DNA of 64,000 bases from Gnetum montanum (Eukaryota; Streptophyta; Gnetopsida; Gnetales; Gnetaceae): NCBI GenBank assembly GCA_015680685.1, contig MNCI01022655.1, forward strand, positions 1,232,559 to 1,296,558, written 5' to 3'. How positions within the stretch are numbered: the first letter of the stretch is position 1; each line of letters begins with the position of its first letter. Shown here in pieces: positions 22,856 through 36,200 of the stretch. Under the pieces are notes generated by a model. The model saw only the letters and a list, made by a program, of their open reading frames with translations. It ran no database searches and was not told where the DNA came from. The position numbers and the translations under genes were made by a program.

Positions 22856-25800
22856 TTAGCATAGGTGGCCATCTCCTCCATGACTGAGTTGTAAGGGAGA
22901 GATCCAAAATAGTGAGTGCCTATTTGAATTTCTAAGAAGTGCCCAACTTCTCCCAATTGATGACCTTAAGTTGAGGGGTGGAAGTTGGCGACGCTCACAT
23001 TTCAATGTGTCTATGCCACAGTTGTCAGCATGAGTTTTCTTAGTTTGTTTCATGCATATCTTTCTACTTCTACGAGTAGCTGTCAACCACGAGGTGTCTA
23101 CTACTTCTTGTATGGTTGCTACATACAGGCATCTTTGTTGCAGAGTTTCTTGGGCACACCTGTTACATGGAGACATTTCCCCCATGTCATCACCTGATGA
23201 ATCATTGTATGTGATGCATAGAACTACCCTCTTCTTGATCTTTCCACATATGTTTATCTTAGAGATTTCAAAGGAAAGATCGCGGATACTAAGGCATGCG
23301 TCTACTGTGCTTAGCCATGCCCTTCCCATTATAATTGGGAAGTCCCCTTCATTGTTGTTAACTTCAATCACCAGAAAGTCAACTAGGTAGGACCAACCAC
23401 ACACAGTGGTGATAACATCCTCCACCAATCCTAAGGGAATGGTGATGGACTGGTCTGCTAGCTCCAACTGTATGTTACTCTTCTTAAGTTGAGGAAGGTT
23501 CCAGGTGTGATACATCTCTTGTGAAATTAAGTTGACTCTAGAACCTGAGTCAAGAAGAGCTCGATGTGGTGCATTTCCAGTGATCTGCAAATAAATAAAG
23601 GGACTCCACGGGTAAGTTAGTTTCCTGGGAAGGTGGCCTACCTTGATCCAGTCAGTTACGGTATGTGTTAACATAACCGTATGTGTTACGCTCTTTTGGA
23701 CTAAAGGGTTCTCCGAAGCGTTAATGGTTAGAGGCCTATACATGTACCCATCCGCTTGTTGTTGCGAGAGTTTGTCTAGGCTCCTAGTTCTAAAAAAGGA
23801 TCTCTTCTTTATACAGTTGTCGCCAGAACTACCACCCAGTTGGATATTTACATGTTGAATATTTACAGCTCTAGCGGCCTTACATTGTTGCGGTTGGGTA
23901 GGCAATTCCCCTTGCATTGTTGGAACAGGTTGTATGGGAACTACAGGAGGAAGAGGTACGGGTGGAGTTAGAGGATGGACTGAATGTGAGATGTCTCCTG
24001 AAGGAGAAGGAGTCCTTCTGAAGTACTCCCACGCTTGGTAGTGATGTTGGGGGGTAGTGTGACCCATAGAGTCACCTGGAGAAACTAGTTGCTGCACATA
24101 ATAACCATAAGGATCGGGCTGCCAGTAAGGGTATTGATGTGTTGGTGGTGGCATCCCCCATGACTGTGGGTATTGCCACTACTGATGTTGTCCAATGGGC
24201 TGTGGAGGCGTTCCACTTGCATAGTATGTTAAGGGTTGGTGGAACTACCTTGGGTTACCTTGTGGATAAGGTAACCTTCAAGGTTTTTTCCGTTGATTAA
24301 GTCTTGGATTTAATGCATACACCCCAAACTCTTGCAGATGTGAGATAATTAGGCAACATCCCTTAGGATGGTCATAGTAGCAGACCTCACATCCACTATC
24401 ATTATCTAAATCAGAATTTACAGCCTCATCGGAGATAGGAATTTTTCCCTTACCCTTGTTATGTGCAGGGCTTAAGTTTCTCCGCTTGGTTTTGCCTTTG
24501 TCACTACCTTGCTCTATCTTAGACTCTTCTACAATTCTTAATACTGTTTCTATTCTTGAGTCTAAAGAATCCCACATTTGGTCTACCTTAGCTGATACCT
24601 CGGTTGTTAACTTTTGGATCGACATGGTTTTCCGATTCACCAACTCTTCGAGTGGTGACTCATCCTCCTCATCACAGAATTTCACTCCTTTCTTGGGAAT
24701 GGAGGGATCACAGTTGTATTCTTCCGTACTTTCTCTCTTACGTAGCTTACCCTCTTCTTGCGCTACTTCTTCCAACAAACTTTCAACTTCATGGGCTCTC
24801 AGTTGGGAAAGTCTCCCTTGGGCATAAGTCCCAAGAGTTCTTCTCATTTCATTCCTTAGCCCATCCACAATGTGGTGAAGTTGATCTTGCTTAGCATACC
24901 CATGGCCTGGGCAACGATGTAGCAGTGTATAGTAACGGGCCATGGCAGCATCCAAGGGTTCATAAGCAGCTTGTTTCCAGCCTTCGATCTTCTTACACAA
25001 ATTGGACACTCTGGAGTACGTTTGAGATTTGTTGTTGAATAGTTCAAGCATTGTACTCCACCTCCTAATGGTTTCCGGTTCTAAGGACCGGTACCAGCTC
25101 TTTGCTTCTTTAGTGAGTGTCCTTGGGAACAACTTGAGCTTCTACCACTCATTATCTCTATTTTGTAAGGCACAGGCATCGTGGAATTCCTGTAAATGAT
25201 GTTGAGGATCAGCGTTGTATCCCCCTTCAAAATGTGGGATATTATTTATGTCCAAATGCTTGATCCTGCTATCTTTTAAGTGCCTTGTGGGAATCCAAAC
25301 TGCCTCTATGATATCGAGGATGCTTCGGGTTGCGAGTAGGAGTTATTCATGATCATCTCTTTCATGACATCTATGATGTCTTCGTGGTGGTTCCCTACTC
25401 TCCCTATGTACTTGCCCTTGTCCTAACTCCTCTCAACCTTCTTGTCGAGGTATTTCATCTTCCTTTTTTCTTTTACCCTTTCCGTTATGCTCACAATGGT
25501 TGCACCCAGATGTGGAAGGAGAGTGTGAATGGTGAGATGAAGGAGAAGAGGAAGGGGATCCATCACCATGGCGATGTTTCTTACCTTCTCTTTTGCTGCT
25601 TCGGCCCCGATCGTTGTAACGATCCAAGTGTCTGTCCTTCGTGTGAGTGGTTGTTCCTACCGTGAACAGTTGGTGCTCACGGGGATCAGAGCCTATAGCA
25701 TGTATAGTTGATCGAAGGCCCTGATGCCTAACCTCTTCACCATTGTGAGGAGAAGGAACATAATTTTCTAAGAAACCCATTGTGAGGGGTTCCTCATCTC

Positions 25801-26203
25801 CTATTTCACCAAGGACATGGGGGACCTTGCCCTTCAACAATGAATGTTGGCTCTCCTGCCTTTCATCCCAAATACGTTGGGCATTTGTGGGATGATAATC
25901 CCTTGTGTCATAATCTTCTGCAACATATTCAGCAAATAGTTCTTGCATGCCAATCTATGCTAAGGCATGGAAAAGCATGTTAGGGACTGATCGATCCGGA
26001 GGTAACACAATGTTACCTTGCAGATCTCTGCATCGCAGTTGTTCATCTTGATGGAGAATAAAAGTAAAGTCAGGGACATACTTATCAGGATGAGTATATG
26101 TGACCTTAGATTTTTTAGGACATGGCTGGTCTCGGTTATGTGTGTTATGCTGACTGTCTTCTATATTATCCTTAGGTGAGTTAATTTTTTGAGAAGAAGC
26201 CAT
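22856..26203 (-). pseudogene. gag-protease of element C (one frame, 1115 codons, seven premature stops)
   Basis: A single reading frame runs from ATG 26203 to TGA at 22856 without a frameshift, interrupted by seven stops, mostly explicable as CAG/CAA or CGA to stop. Domains: N-terminal HPDKYVPDFTFILHQDEQL; an Arg/Ser/His-rich region at about residues 190-260; the Gag core (LFPRTLTKEAKSWYRSLEPE); a Cys/His motif CEVCYYDHPKGC at residues 605-616; TGA at residue 642 (24278-24280), shared with B and D; a Pro/Gln/Tyr-rich linker; and an aspartic protease with DSG at 885-887 and FPIIMGRAWL. The tail ends GGDGHLC at the same stop as element D, so that end is genuine. It would supply Gag and protease only. 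Confidence 0.85.
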
Positions 26204-26327
26204 TCTAATGGTGTGCTATTCACTATTATTTCTGTTCTTGATTAACTGATTAACTCGAAGGTTCGTTAGAACTCACAACGATGTGAGTGATATCCCTTAT
26301 GTTCTAATTGGCATAAAAAACACTTAG

Positions 26328-26345
26328 TCCACGACAACGGTGCCA
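26328..26345 (-). promoter_or_regulatory. Primer-binding site of element C
   Basis: Minus-strand TGGCACCGTTGTCGTGGA begins one base from the LTR end; tRNA-Asp type, with three differences from the 18-nt site. Confidence 0.75.
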
Positions 26346-26346
26346 A

Positions 26347-26840
26347 TGATGAGTGGCGAGGTACCCCTACACTCAACCATACGAAACGAGCGTAGCACGC
26401 ACGATCAGGTCGAACTCCGTAGACTAAATGCCTAAACGCCACAAGGAACACTTAGGGTTAATCGTTCGTTGTCTTCCCAGGCTTGCTTGTATGTGTCACG
26501 GTGTATGGTTAAGCAAGTTTGAGGTATATGATTTTTTTGGTATTTTTTGGTTTATCTCCTATGCTAATGGTGAAGGGTTAAGAAACTAAAACTAACTCTA
26601 ACTACAACACTAAGTCCTAGTGTCAGCATCCGTTCCCACTTGCCATACACACCCTGAACTGTGCAAATGTGGCTACCAAACGCTAATCGTTACTAGGATT
26701 ACCACACGTAACGCACCTATGCAATTTGGATTACTGGGATTACCACACGTAACGCACCTATGCGATATCGAAGTGGTCGTACTGAGGCACCTAACTAACC
26801 TAAGTGCAATATCGCGGCCTATGCAATTTGCTTCTCATCA
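26347..26840 (-). mobile_element. 5' LTR of element C, internally deleted (494 bp)
   Basis: Outer ends are intact (TGATGAG, CTCATCA) and the ACATA duplication is present, but about 470 bp including the TATA box are missing compared with the 3' LTR. The deleted zone contains a near-repeat of TTACCACACGTAACGCACCT (26697-26716 and about 26738-26757) and scrambled remnants of the palindrome region, which suggests template switching or recombination. As the 5' LTR it could no longer start a normal transcript. Confidence 0.8.
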
Positions 26841-26845
26841 ACATA

Positions 26846-29140
26846 GCAATGACATCCAAATGTTTTTATGTAAGAGACATTTGGTAAATTTTTAAAAATA
26901 ATTTCATATGGATATTTGTCTTTGTTGCTACTACTAACGATTTTATGTATGAGGTATGCTGCGATGGTTATGAGAATACTCTAGTATTAATTGGTTAATT
27001 TTGCATTCTTGATAAGGCATCTCATCATGTTTTGAAAATTTTTGTTTTCTCTTTCAATAATATCATTTGATTATGAGTTGTATGCATACGTTGTTTGGTA
27101 AAAAATACCTTGCTTGTTGCATATTTCTTCAAAATTTTTATTAATAAATTCTCCTCATTTATTTGTTATGATTTCTTTTATTAGACGACTCATGGTAGTT
27201 TGCATCAAGTTAAGGAAATTTTCAAACTTGGTGAAAGATTCATATTTTATATTTTGGTTGTAATTCTAGGTGTATCTTGTATAATCATCCACAATTACAA
27301 GAAAGTGGTTTGCTCTTCCAATTGATGAGATTAACCTAAGACCAATAATGTCCATGTGAAGAAGCTTTAGAGGCCTATTTCTTCTTTACATTTGAGTGGT
27401 ATGGGATGAATTAATTTGTTTTCATTATATACATGTTTCATATTCATCCTTTGAAATCTTCTTGATCTTCAATCCTATGGCTTTGTTTAGTCTTATCATT
27501 TTTTTAATATTGGAGTAGGATGTATGGCATAGTCTTTTGTGATAAAGCTTGGCTTGATTTTCTTCTTGGATGGATTCCAACTAATGTTTTTGATTATTCT
27601 AATATGTAAAAGTTATTGAATTCTTCTCTTGGTTTTGACTGGCAACAAGTTCTTCTTTATATTTTTAAGCTTTTATAGTAGTGATGTTGATGCTTTGGGT
27701 ATTGATGAGAATAGGGTTTCCCTTTAAGTAAAAGTAATCATAGTTCAAGAAACATATTTTTTTGTTATAGGATTTTATTTTCCTGACCTCTTCTCCATTT
27801 GGTTTTGATATGATGCATATGCCATGCTTGAATTTTTCATCTATACCTTGTCTAGCCATATTTTGTACTAAAAGAAGAGGATTGGAGATGTTTGGAAGAT
27901 AGAAAACTTAAGTAATAGGAAAGACACTATTGTGTGGAAGCTTGATTATACAATCTTCTCTATCTTTTATGTTGAAGAAGTTACTATTTCTGACTTTAAT
28001 GTTTTCAAGCTTGTTATTTGGTTTGTAATTGAAAATACTTGATTTGAAAGGTGTCATATTGTTGGAACAACCACTATTCACAAGTCAATAATCTTCTTTA
28101 ATGTTCAAAATGAAATTTAAGACACTTGAATTACCTTGGTCTATTTATTATTCAGTTAAGATCAATTCTTCTTCTTTGTTTTTCTTTACTTGTAGAGATT
28201 CAAATCCAACTCTTGTCTGGCATGTATAAATTAGATATCATTTTTCCTATAAAATCAACAAAAAGAAATAGAAGAATTGTTTGAGTTGGACCTCTAATTG
28301 TTGTTCCATCTTTCTCATGGATGCCCTCTTCCTCTGGTGAATCTAGAAATTTCATTGTTATCTTGACTTTTTGACTTGTCTTTACTTGTTTGATTATTTT
28401 TATTTTAAAATTGAATTGATTAATCTTCATTTTCCTTTAAATCTTCCTTCTTTTCCTCTTTGTTTGGATACATATGCCTGCTCTTCAAATGAGTTATTTC
28501 TTATTGACTTTATAGACTTTAGTATTATGATTTTGGCCACTAATTCATTAACACTTAACATGTTTAAATATTTTGAGAGTATTATGTTTTCCATGGTGTT
28601 TTCAAATCTTGAAATAGTACATAGAGCTTAGTTAATTTTTGAACCTTTTACTTTGATGTGTAATTGCAACCAAATTTATTTATTCTTCTTAGGCTTACAT
28701 TCTTGTAAAGAATTCTTCTATGTCTTCATGTGGTCTAATTTGTAAAGAGTCAAACTCTTGTTCATACATTAGTCTAATTGTCATCTATTTTCTATATTTC
28801 CTTTGTATTCTAGTTGGAAAATGTTCCATATTTCCTTGGTTATCTGATAAAGAATGAGTCTTGATGATATGACATTTGAAACATTGGTAGGAATCATTGT
28901 TGTATAGCAAGATTTTTCTTCCTTTCTTTATTTTTATATTCTCAAATTTGGATCTTGGTCATGTTTTGAAAATCATAAATGAATTCAATATTGGTTTTCA
29001 CAATGTCCTAGTAATCATTATATTTTAGGAATCCTTGCATAAGTTTGATTTATAAACTGAAGTATTTTGATCCATTGAATATCATGGAATATGTTGGAAT
29101 GTCTTTAGCATTTATGGTGACTGAATTCTAAATCATTCTA
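26846..29140 (-). pseudogene. Ty1/copia Gag, protease and integrase start (right part of split element)
   Basis: Minus strand, continuing the copy at 18690-19946. Gag starts near 29130 (IFNGSKYFSL, then MQGFLKYNDY). The protease motif near 28080 reads LVNSGCSNNMT, with Asn in place of the catalytic Asp. The pre-integrase segment is at 27665-27859 (EKFKHGICIISKPNGEEVRK). Integrase sequence runs to 26846, where element C splits it; ACATA appears on both sides of C. Stops throughout. Confidence 0.75.
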
Positions 29141-30335
29141 GCTTTAATATCACTAATATGCTATGATAATATTTATTCTTATCTTTAGCAATAGAAATCA
29201 TAATATAAAATGAAGGAATTTTGATGAAAATTTGTTTACTACAAGCTGTGATATCACAACATGAGTTGTGGTCTTTGGAAATAGAGATATAAATAAAACT
29301 TAGGATACCTTGAGTAGATCATGAGGACATAATTCATGGTATATGAAAACCTATAAATTTTAGGGTTTTGAATCTTATCATGATTATACCATGAGTCATA
29401 TAGAATTTTCCTTATTTGAAGTGTTCACCAGAAGTTGACCATAAGTCATGGTCAATGAAAAATTAATTCTTATAATACCATGTGTTATGGTAAACTCATG
29501 ATCCATTCTTTTGCAATACTACAACCAAACAAGTTTTTCTATATTTTAAAATCTTACGTATTAGGAGATTACAAGTGCAAAATTTTGATGAATTTTATAT
29601 GTATATATTTTCCTTGATGAGTCCAACAATATGGAATCATAAAATTTGATAAGAGATGATGAAAATTATTACAATAGGATCTGATCTTGTTTGTGACTTT
29701 TTGAATTCTATTTGAGTATAGAATTTAACCAAACTTAATATGAGGGTAGCAAATTTTTGCAATAGATAAATTGTGGTGATTAACCTTCTACAAATATTTT
29801 AGAGACAAATACAACATGTTAATGAAAATAAAGTAAATAAAATAATGATAATAAGGTAATAATAAAATGGAGTATAAAGAATAATAAAGTTCATACAACT
29901 TCTTTATTGCCTATTTTTCCAATGTGTTGTATCATTAAATGGCCTCGATATTTATGAAAAAATAAAGGAACCATGCTAAGTGATAATGAAGGGATAATCC
30001 ACACTAAAACTCTTGAATAAAATAAGAGAAAAAAAGTATAATTGGGGCCATTAACAAGTACATCTACCCATCAATTCTTAAAAATCTTTTGATATCCTCT
30101 TTTATCTTCTTGCTCCACTAGATGACAAGAAAGAATAAAACATTGTTTATATAAATTTAAAAAATAAAAAATGATGACTTGCATAGCACACTAATAATAA
30201 CAATTTTGGCATTAACAAATTACAACATTTACTTCCTTTATAACATTTTGAATTATTATATACATTATTTAACTCTTATTTATTATCTCTATGAAAACCT
30301 ACCATAGAAAGTTAAATGCTTAGTGTTAACCATTG
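29141..30335. other. AT-rich region; possible decayed copia leader/LTR
   Basis: No gene seen. By position it should hold the 5' leader and LTR of the minus-strand copia element, but I cannot find a matching partner LTR. Ends at the insertion point of element D. Confidence 0.45.
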
Positions 30336-30340
30336 GTTAT

Positions 30341-31261
30341 TGATGAGTGGCGAGGTACCCCTACACTCAACCGTACGAAACGAGCGTAGCATGCACAATC
30401 CAGTCGAACTCCGTAGACTAAATGCCTAAACGCCACAAGGAACACTTGGGGTTAATTAATTGTTATCTTCCCAGACTTACTTGTTGTTGTCACGGTGTAT
30501 GGTTAAGTAAGTCCGAGGTACATGATTTTTTTGGTCTTTTCTGATTTATCTCCTATGCTAAAGGGTGAAGGGTTGAGAGACTAAAACTAATTCTAACTAT
30601 AGTGCTAAGTCCTAGCATCATCATCTGTTCCCACTTGCCATACACACCCTGAACTGTGCAACTATGGCTACCAAACGCTAATCGTTACTGGGATTACCAC
30701 ACGTAATGCACATGCTCGAAGTGGTCATACTAAGGCACCTAACTAGCCTAAGTGTGACAAGCAGCTGATTCTTTGACTAGCGGTACACATCCGTAGATGC
30801 TTGTAATCAAGTCATACTTGTCCCACATTCTAGGAGGTAAGGGTGAGAGAATCTAATTGCGATGAGTAGCCGATTCCTTGGCTAGCCATACACATTCGTC
30901 AATGCTCGTAACCAAGTCGTACCAATGCCGCGTTACTAGGAAAGCAATAAATAACATTAAATAAACCTATCCATGTATTGCAAGGTTTATTCACAAAGCT
31001 CATCTTTATTGCCGTACACAACTTGCGTTCAGGTACAAAGCTACTCGAATAAAGAACCGTTCACTTGGGGGACTCCTACTGTGGGAAAATATTCATCTTT
31101 AGGGTGATCAATCCACCAGAGCTTCACTACTTTATGCCTATGATTAGAAATAAGGGGAGTGCCACCTCTTATTTATATATTTGGCGGTAGACTGCAATAT
31201 GCGTATGCGATATCGCAGGGGAGGACGCGATATCGCAGTTTGTGCATATCGCGTCTCATCA
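30341..31261 (-). mobile_element. 3' LTR of element D (921 bp)
   Basis: TGATGAG...CTCATCA. TATA box on the minus strand at about 31167-31177; GATATC palindromes at 31194-31255 beside it. Followed at 31262-31271 by the polypurine tract (minus-strand CATGGGGGTA). Confidence 0.9.
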
Positions 31262-31271
31262 TACCCCCATG

Positions 31272-33017
31272 ACTGAATTAAAACTTGTCCTCGAGTTCCT
31301 TACAATGATATCGGGTAGGTATGGAATTATTGAGGGGAATGGAACTAATGGGATGACATGTGAATGGCTCATTATTATAAGACTTGAAAAAACTGGTGTT
31401 CATGACAACAAGGGTGAACACCTTATTACATTGACATCAAGCCACAATTGGCAGCTGAGAGAAATGAGGAGAGAGAAGAGAAGAGAAGAAGAGAGAAGAT
31501 TCTTGCTGCTGCCAATGCCTGGATTACACCTTCCATTGTCCATTCGTAAGCGCATCATCAATCTTGCTCCTTCCATAGCTGCTTCAGTGCTACTCCATTC
31601 CAAGTGCTTCCTCCAGATCCGGTTCGTTGTTGTATGATTGCCATCTGCACACACAACACAATCATATATTAACAAGGGTAATTGAATCATCATGTAATTG
31701 ATACCTTGCTTCGGTGTAAACTCATTTGCTAGGTTGTGGTATGGCCGATATGGATCGAGAGATGTAGATGATGAATACTGAAGGTGTAGGGGTTAGGAAG
31801 AGAAACAAAAAAATTCGGGGCTTAGGAGAAAATTGAAAAATCAGGCCCCGTACCCCCATGACTAAGTGCGAACCTCTGGTAGCGAAAGAATGGAGAAAGA
31901 AAAGGAGTAAGGTAGAGAGATAAAAATGGACAACTAGGACATCGATAAAAGAGATTTCAAGATGGAAATGAACAAAATAAAATCAATTGCAAAATGTTAA
32001 GGAGAAGAAGTTAACTAATGTTCCAAATAAGAATGTCAGTGGGTCCTCCCCAAAGCAGGCTCATGCCATTAACGCCTTCACAAACCCACATTCAAAGAGT
32101 CCGTAGGCTCTGGGAATGTCTTTTGGAACAAGAGTGAAAGTCTTAACCACAAGAATTTACCAAAAAGAAAACAATGCATCAACCAAAATATATACACTAA
32201 TGATACAATCGACAATGAAGTGAACAGTGGAGAGAAGGATGGAGAGGAGAGAAGAGAATGGAATGGAATCTCAAGAACAAGGTGATGTATAGCCCCTTAT
32301 GTGTTTGATGATTAATGTGACTTGGCAAGTCTCATTCCAACTCAGGGCTCAAACCAACCACTTCCAGTGACTTCGCATCAATGCATTTACTTAAACCATC
32401 CACTTGGATAACGAGGATGCATCTTTGAAGAGCCACCACCATTCTGATGAAACAAAAGAGAGAACGGAAAGCAAGAAGGGCCTTAGTTAGAGGGAAAACT
32501 TTGGTTCCATAACTAGTACTTGCAGCCCAAATTTTATTTCATCGAAGGGGTGTTCTTTGAATCCTCACTTTGGTTTTTTTTTTTGAATTTTGTGTTTTGT
32601 GTTTTTATGCATGAGAACCACACCATGTAAAGACTTCTGATTTTTATTGGCTCAGCTTCTGAATAATGGGTAACATCAGAACAGTAAGAAAACTCAAGAA
32701 GGAACATCCAAGCACCAAGTTCCCTTGAAGTCGCACCCTTTGCAATCCTTGAGTCCTTCCATAGTTTGAGAAGTACCTAGTCACCGATTCGTTAAGTTCT
32801 TATTAGAAGGGAACTGTACACTTCCAAGCCAAGGAAAACCATAGAGATTGGTGGATGGATGGATAAAGTGATCTCATTGCCTACCATATCAAAAGAAACA
32901 TACCTTAGTATCAACATTGTAACTTAAAGGTAAAAACCAAAAATTAGCAATTAATATAAAAATAGTTCATCCCATCGGCCTGAACACTTATTGGGTGATA
33001 AACTTACGTGGTGGATG

Positions 33018-33050
<33 letters not shown>

Positions 33051-33230
33051 AGAAAAGTACAACGATGTTGTAAAACAAAAATAGCAAAAGTTAAAGAAAT
33101 TTGTAAAACAAAAATAGAAAAAGTTAAAGAAATTTGTAAAAAAAAATGTGTAAAACAAAAATGTGTAAAAAAACGTGTAAAACAAAAATGTGTAAAAAAA
33201 AATTGAAAAAGAACTGAGGGCCCCATATGA
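31272..33230 (-). other. 3' non-coding region of element D
   Basis: Colinear with 20922-22855 of element C. It contains the CTCGAGGACAAG motif by the polypurine tract, a 98-codon minus-strand frame (31400-31693; NRIWRKHLEWSSTEAAMEG), a polypyrimidine tract ending CTCAG (31455-31500), a second polypurine-like motif (31851-31860), an (AC)14 microsatellite (33018-33046) and TGTAAAACAAAAATG tandem units (33068-33200). Confidence 0.7.
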
Positions 33231-36200
33231 TTAGCATAGGTGGCCATCTCCCCCATGACTGAGTTGTAAGGGAGAGATCTGAAATAATGAGCATCTATTT
33301 GAATTTCTCAGAAGTGTCCAACTTCTCCCAATTGATGATCTTATGTTGAGGGGTGGAAGTTGGCGACGCTCACATTCCAATGTGTCTATGCCACGATTGT
33401 TGGCATGAGTTGTCTCCTCAGTTCGTTTCATGCATATTTTTCTACTCTTATGAGTAGCTGTCAACCACGAGGTTTCTACTACTTTTTGTGTGGTTGCTAC
33501 ATATAGGCATCTTTGTTGTAGAGTTTCTTAGGCACACCTATTACATGAAGACATTTCCTCCATGTCATCACCTGATGAATCACTGTATGTGATGCATGGA
33601 ACTATCCTCTTCTCGATCTTTCCACATATGTTTATCCTAGAGATTTCCAAGGAAAGATTGCAGATCCTAAGGCATGTGTCTACTTTTCTTAGCCATGCCC
33701 TTCCCATTATAATTGGGAAGTCCCCTTCATTGTTGTTAACTTCGATCACCAGAAAGTCAGCTAGGTAGAACCAACCACATACAATGGTAATAACATCCTC
33801 CACCAATCCCGAGGGAATGGTGATGGACTAGTCTGCCAGCTCTAGTTGTATGTTACTCTTCTTAAGTTGTGGCAGGTTCTGGGCGTGATACATCTTTTGT
33901 GAAATTAAGTTGACTTCGGAACCTGAGTCAAGAAGAGCCTAATGTGGTGCATTTCCAGTGATCTGCAAATAAATAAATGGACTCCCAAGGTCATTTAGTT
34001 TCCTAGGAAGGTGGCCTACCTTGATCCAGTCAGTTACGGTAGGTGTTAACATAACCGTTTGCGTACTTAGTTGTTGGACTAAAGGGTTCTCCGAAGCGTT
34101 AGTAGTTAGAGGCCTATACATGTGCCCAATGGCTTGTTGTTGCGAGAGTTTGTCTGGGCTCCTAGTTCTGAAGAAGGATCTCTTCTTTGTATAGTTATTA
34201 GAACTAGCACCTGGTTGGATATTTACATGATGAATATTTACAGCTCTCGTGGCATTACGTTGTTGCGGTTGAGTAGGTAATTCCCCTTGCATTGTTGGAA
34301 TAGGCTGTCTAGGAACTATAGGTGGAAGAGGTGCGGGAGGAGTTAGAGGATGGGCTGAATGTGAGATATCTCTTGGAGGAGAAGGAGTCCTCCTAGAGTA
34401 CTCCCGAACTTGGTAGTGACGGTGAGGAGTAGTGTGACCCATAGAGTCACCTGGAGAAATTGGCTGTTGCACATAATAACCGTAAGGATCGGGCTGCCGA
34501 TAAGGGTATTGATGTGTTGGTGGTGGCATCCCCCATGACTATGGGTATTGCCACTTCTGATGTTGTCCAATAGGCTATGGAGGTGTTCCAGTTGGGTAAT
34601 ATATCAAGGGTTGGTGGAACTGCCTTGGGTTACCTTGTAGATAAGGTAACCTTCAGGGTGCTTGCCATTGAGTAAGTTTTGGATTTAATGAATACACCCC
34701 AGACTCTTACAGATATGAGATAATTGAGAAACATCCCTTAGGATGGTCATAGTAGTAAACCTCACATCCACTATCATCGTCTGAATCAGAATTCATAACC
34801 TCATTAGAGATAGGAATTTTCCCCTTACCCTTGTTATGTACAGGGCTTAAGTTTCTCCGCATGGTTTTGCCTTTGTCACTAGTTTGTTCTACCTTAGACT
34901 CTTCTATGATTTTTAAGACTGTTTCTATTCTTGAGTCTAAGGAATCCCACATTTGGTCTACCTTAGCCAATACCTCGGTTGTTAACTTTTGGATCGGTAA
35001 GGTTTTCTGATTCACCAACTCTTTGAGTGGTGACTCATCCTCCTCATCATAGAATTTCACTCCCTTATTGCGAAGGGAGGGTTCATGGTTGTATTCTTCT
35101 GCACTTTCCCTCTTACGTAGCTCACCCTCTTCTTGCGCTACTTGTTCCAACAAACAACTTCATGGGCTCTTAGTTGGGAAAGTCTCCCTTGGGTGTAAGT
35201 CCCAAGAGTTCTTCTCGTTTCATTTCTTAGCCCATCCACGATGTGGCAAAGTTGATCCTGCTTAGCGTATCCATGGCCCGGGCAATGATGTAGCAGTGTA
35301 TAGTAATGAGCCATGGAAGCATCCAAGGGTTCATAAGCACCTTGTTTCCAGCCTTGGATTTACTTATGCAAATTGGAAACTCTAGAGTATGTTTGATATT
35401 TGTTGTTGAACAGTTCAAGCATCGTACTCCACCTCCCGATGGTTTCCAGTTCTAAGGACCGGTACTAGCTCTCTGGTTGTTTGGTGAGTGTCATTGGGAA
35501 CAACTTAAGCTTCTACCACAAATTATCTATATTTTGCAAGGCACAGGCATCATGGAATGCCTGTAAATGATGTTAAGGATCAGCGTTGTATCCTTCTTTA
35601 AAACATGGGATATTATTTATGTCCAAACGCTTGATCCTGCTATCTTTTAAGTGCCTTGTGGGGATCCTAACTGCTTCTGTGATATCAAGCATGCTTCAGG
35701 TTGCGAGTAGGGATTCGTCATGATCATCCTTGTCATGACGTCTGTGATGTCTTCGTGGTGGTTCCCTACTCTCCCTACGTCCTTACCCTTGTCCTAGCTC
35801 CCGACCTTCCTGTCAAGGTCTTTCATCTTCCTTACTTTTACCCTCTCCATTGTGCTCATGATGGTTATGCCCAGATGTGGAAGGACAGTGTGAATGATGA
35901 GATAAAGGAGAAGAGGAAGGGGATCCATCACCATGACAATGTTTCGTACCTTCTCTTCGGCTGCTTCGGCCTCGATCGTTGTGATGATCAAAGTGTCCGT
36001 CCTTAGCATGAGTGGTTGTTCCTACCGTGAACAGTTGGTGCGCACAGGGATTAGAGCCCGCAGCATGTACAATTGATCAAAGGCTCTGATACTTACCCTT
36101 TTCACCATTGTGAGGAGGAGGAACATCATTTCCTAAGAAACCCGTTGTGAGGGGTTCCTCATCTCCTATTTCACTAAGGACATGGGGGACCTTGCCCTTC

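Larger units (their letters stand above)
19947..26845 (-). mobile_element. Element C: non-autonomous Athila-like gag-protease element with target duplications
   Basis: Spans 19952-26840 (6.9 kb), starting TGATGAG and ending CTCATCA, flanked by ACATA on both sides (19947-19951 and 26841-26845), inside a copia integrase gene. On the minus strand: short 5' LTR, primer-binding site, gag-protease in one long frame with stops, about 1.9 kb without a recognised gene, polypurine tract, and 3' LTR. There is no RT, RNase H or integrase and no space for them. Element D and the visible part of E share this layout, so the reduced form appears to be a transposing family rather than a single deletion. Confidence 0.9.

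Noticed and set aside
32951-33256. ORFs of Phe/Tyr- or Lys-rich repeats beside the AC microsatellite
   Set aside because: Produced by translating the microsatellite and the TGTAAAACAAAAATG minisatellite.
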